DNA of 64,000 nt from Paracyclopina nana (lineage: Eukaryota; Arthropoda; Copepoda; Cyclopoida; Cyclopettidae), in NCBI GenBank assembly GCA_019096065.1, contig JAGUCH010000002.1:4104501-4168500 (forward strand), in the 5' to 3' direction. Of this stretch, positions 61,701 to 64,000 are shown one piece after another. Both the position numbers and the translations under genes were made by a program. Within the stretch, counting starts at the first letter, position 1. Every line of letters starts with the position of its first letter. The notes under the pieces are model-generated. The model was not told the DNA's origin and searched no databases. It saw nothing but the letters and a program-made list of their open reading frames with translations.

Positions 61701-63931
61701 ATTGGCTCATCCTCAATGGAGTGATCAGTTGGCTCAAATGCTTAAATTAAACTATTTTTAAAGGAAAAAAGGGAGAATGCTTTTTTTACTTTTTAAGCTT
61801 CTTCTAAAAACAACAGTGGTCACTCCTTCTTTTTCATAACCAATAGCCCCCGTAAGATCATCTTGGCCATTGTAAAAGATATCGGGCATAGGAGTGGATC
61901 TAAATTGGTCAAAGTTACAGCTAATAGAGATACTTTTTGCTTTTGCATACCTGTCTCTGGTATAGGCATCATATACTTTCGAGTACTCTCCCCTTGCCAT
62001 GCCAATTATGATATCAGTGCAGTCCATGGGATGCAGTGACTTGGATCGTGGTTGGTACTTGTGTTTCCGTCCTGCATTTCTTGCCTCAACTTTCTCATTC
62101 TCATAATCAGCTCCCTCAGCTTCTCCTTCTGGCTCAGCTACTGATCTTCCCTCAGCTTCAGCTCCTCCTTCTGGCTCAGCTACTGATCTTCCCTCAGCTT
62201 CAGCTTCTCCTTCTGGCTCAGCTACTGATCTTCCCTCAGCTTCTCCTTCTGGCTCAGCTACTGATCTTCCCTCAGCTTCAGCTTCTCCTTCTGGCTCAGC
62301 TACTGATCTTCCCTCAGCTTCAGCTACTGATCTTCCCTCAGCTTCAGCTTCAGCTTCTCCTTCTGGCTCAGCTACTGATCTTCCCTCAGCTTCTGCCTCA
62401 GCTTCACTCTCGGCTTCACTTTCAGCATCTGCTTCCCCAAGAGACCTTAACTCAGCTTCAGCCTCAGCTTCACTCTCGGCCTCACTCTCACCGTCATCTT
62501 CTGTCTCCCTCAGCAATCTAACCACAGCTTCAGCTTCTGCCTCACTCTCAGCATCTGCGTCATCTTCAGATTTGCCCTCAGCCTCAGCTTCACTCTCAGC
62601 TTCTGCATAGCTTCCTTCGTCTCCTTCAGGCTCTGCAACAGATCGCCCCTCTGCTTCTGCCTCAGCTTCGCTCTCAGCTTCTCCTTCTGGCTCAGCAATT
62701 CCTTGGGCATTTCTTGATTCGGCCTCAATAAAAGTACTGAGATCCTCGTCACCTTTTCCTAGTTGTGGGAATGCTTGGCAAGACTGCTCAAGGTTGCTTG
62801 GTCTGAAGCCAAAAGCTAGATAACTCTCAGTCCTTGCTTGCAGAGCTACTTCGATTTCATCTGTGTCTTTCAGGATTTTCCAGTAAACATCCATTATTCC
62901 TTTGTAGTTCTTTTTAGTGTAAGCTTTGTCTTCTAAATCAACTGGGGAGCTTAGGTCTGATTCGATTTCACAAAACTGTCCAAAGTATCCCATGGCGCAA
63001 AAACAGACCTTTGTAGGAGAGGAGGTGGACTCAATATCAATGCATCTGTCGGGAGAAAAAAATCCATACATAGCAACTGTATCAGAAATGCATTCATCTT
63101 ACTTTCCACCATTGAGACAATCGGAATCTTCATGGCAGTCATTTTTGAATTGGCATTGCATTCCATAGTACTTTTTGTCACAAACACAAGCACCTGAAAT
63201 AACAGTAGCTCTAGCCCTTCTTCAATTTCAACTTTAATAGTATACTTGTTGCTTCATCAAAAACTCCATTCTCGGTGCAAAGTTGCCTCTTGCTCAGCGT
63301 GCTGGGCTTGTAAATATCCACGTCAGCGCAAGTCCAAAATCTGTAGCCTCCAGACCACTCTATGGCTTGTCTCATTAACCTGATCTGAAATTGAAGGCAA
63401 AAATGCCAGGAATTTTGCTATCACTGAGCATCTGCAAAAAACCTTACTGTGCAACCAATGCATTCCAAGTCCTCTGGAAGCTCAATCTGGTGGCTTCTTG
63501 CTGTTGTATCTTCATCCAAAAATCCATCTCCTTGGCTGCCTCCATCTTCAGGAGTGAGACTTTTCAGTAAGTTGTCATCAGCCCCAAAAAGCTCCAGCTT
63601 GAAGCCACCTAAAGAGGCAAGAAGTATTACGTTAATTAAATCAAAGACTATGTTTTCCGAGTACTTCAGAGTTTGCTGAAGTACAAAGCTGGTACATGTG
63701 GAAATCTGTACCTTGATGGGGATAAGCTAGATGCCATGTCACATTGAACCTCGTGCCAGCCTCGAGCGAAGTTTTGGATGGACCCTTAGGCATCCCACAG
63801 GGCGCTGGAGTGCGAACATTATCCAAAAAGTCCAAAGCCAAATCTCTGGCTCTCGGAAAGTCGAGCCTCACATGAGCTCGGCTTACGCCCAGTAGAGTAC
63901 AAAATAAAATTACCAAATTGCCACCAACCAT
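58764..63931 (-). CDS. Large secreted protein: X325/LPMO-like, EGF-type, two DOMON and two C1q-like domains
   Basis: Sixteen exons form a single in-phase chain of 1351 residues: 63931-63712, 63608-63448, 63384-63246, 63193-63103, 63045-61790, 61740-61540, 61471-61299, 61244-61056, 61001-60872, 60806-60765, 60495-60421, 60361-60251, 60190-60027, 59959-59761, 59705-59031, 58993-58764. A signal peptide (ending GVSRA) leaves mature His1 (HVRLDFPRARD), PCGMPKG and TWHLAYPH with His48, as in X325/Bim1-type copper proteins. Then CVCDKKYYG...CHEDSDC and CFCAMGYFGQFC (EGF-type); DOMON 1 (VYWKILKDTDEIEVALQAR ... DCTDIIIGMARG) split by a Glu/Ala repeat; DOMON 2 (AKWTVANNMLDVTV ... DWVAIGFSENSVM); and C1q-like parts (GEFIAPESGIYDFSANALLK; GVFTAPFDGYYVISFSGTL). 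Introns 60764-60496 and 60420-60362 need GC donors. If exon 10 runs on, a form ending at 60751 without C1q domains results. DOMON domains are known to bind haem or sugars. Confidence 0.7.
62100..62720 (-). repeat. In-frame coding repeat, AEGRSVAEPEGE type
   Basis: Within exon 5 of the DOMON protein, about 200 codons are built from AEAEGRSVAEPEGE-like units and Glu/Ala/Ser runs (AESEAEAEAE). The downstream-most copies are nearly identical at DNA level (units of 24-42 bases built on CTTCTGGCTCAGCTACTGA on the plus strand), so copy number is probably polymorphic. Confidence 0.85.
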
Positions 63932-64000
63932 TCTTCTTCGCACAGATGAAGCTGTTTAGGCGGAAAATTCTGCACCTTTCGTTAATTAGTGTTGTTAAGC
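63932..64000. other. Upstream edge of the DOMON gene
   Basis: Probable 5' UTR and promoter; too short to say more. Confidence 0.3.

Overview
The window is nuclear DNA of an arthropod, probably a crustacean or an early-branching hexapod; the species cannot be fixed from the sequence alone. The reasons are spliced genes with mostly 55-80 nt GT-AG introns, AT-rich spacers, very tight gene packing, and arthropod-type genes (pickpocket-like DEG/ENaC channel, BTB zinc-finger factor, TRPP2/amo-type polycystin, cytohesin). No prokaryotic, tRNA, rRNA or CRISPR feature was seen. I built exon models by hand from splice sites and reading phase; almost every model closes in frame with consistent phases.

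Layout, left to right. 0-0.5 kb: 5' coding exons of a pyruvate dehydrogenase kinase (-). 1.3-2.5 kb: a short DEG/ENaC channel (-). 2.9-5.0 kb: a SMYD4-like protein (+) that has lost its zinc ligands and SET catalytic residues, meeting tail-to-tail with a secreted FN2-trypsin protease (-, 5.0-6.4 kb). 6.85-11.3 kb (+): an unusual locus in which four transmembrane exon cassettes all end in phase 1 and can join one set of constant Cys-containing exons. 11.5-13.6 kb (-): an unrecognised secretory/multi-pass protein. 15.1-16.9 kb (+): BTB plus zinc-finger factor. 17.3-18.7 kb (+): LAMP-like membrane protein with NPF motifs. 19.0-21.4 kb (-): paraplegin (SPG7). 21.5-22.4 kb (-): an unknown 251-residue protein.

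22.4-34.07 kb is a large non-coding stretch that probably holds the promoter and 5' UTR intron of cytohesin (34.1-36.3 kb, +). The polycystin-2 gene follows closely (36.4-40.0 kb, +). Then come a tetraspan protein (40.4-41.2 kb, -), a FAM69/DIPK1 kinase-like ER protein (41.7-44.0 kb, +), about 4.8 kb of non-coding DNA, and an unrecognised helical protein (48.8-51.5 kb, +).

52.2-56.5 kb (-) is a spliced gene for a coiled-coil, LINE-ORF1-like protein that starts with a textbook 2A ribosome-skipping motif; a small membrane-protein ORF lies in its intron on the other strand. 58.8-63.9 kb (-) is one large secreted protein: an N-terminal-His, X325/LPMO-like domain, EGF-type cysteines, two DOMON domains (the first split by a long Glu/Ala-rich repeat) and two C1q-like domains.

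The most interesting points are the 2A/ORF1-like gene, the shared-constant-exon transmembrane cassette locus, and the X325-like/DOMON/C1q secreted protein. All homology calls are from recognition of motifs, not from a search.
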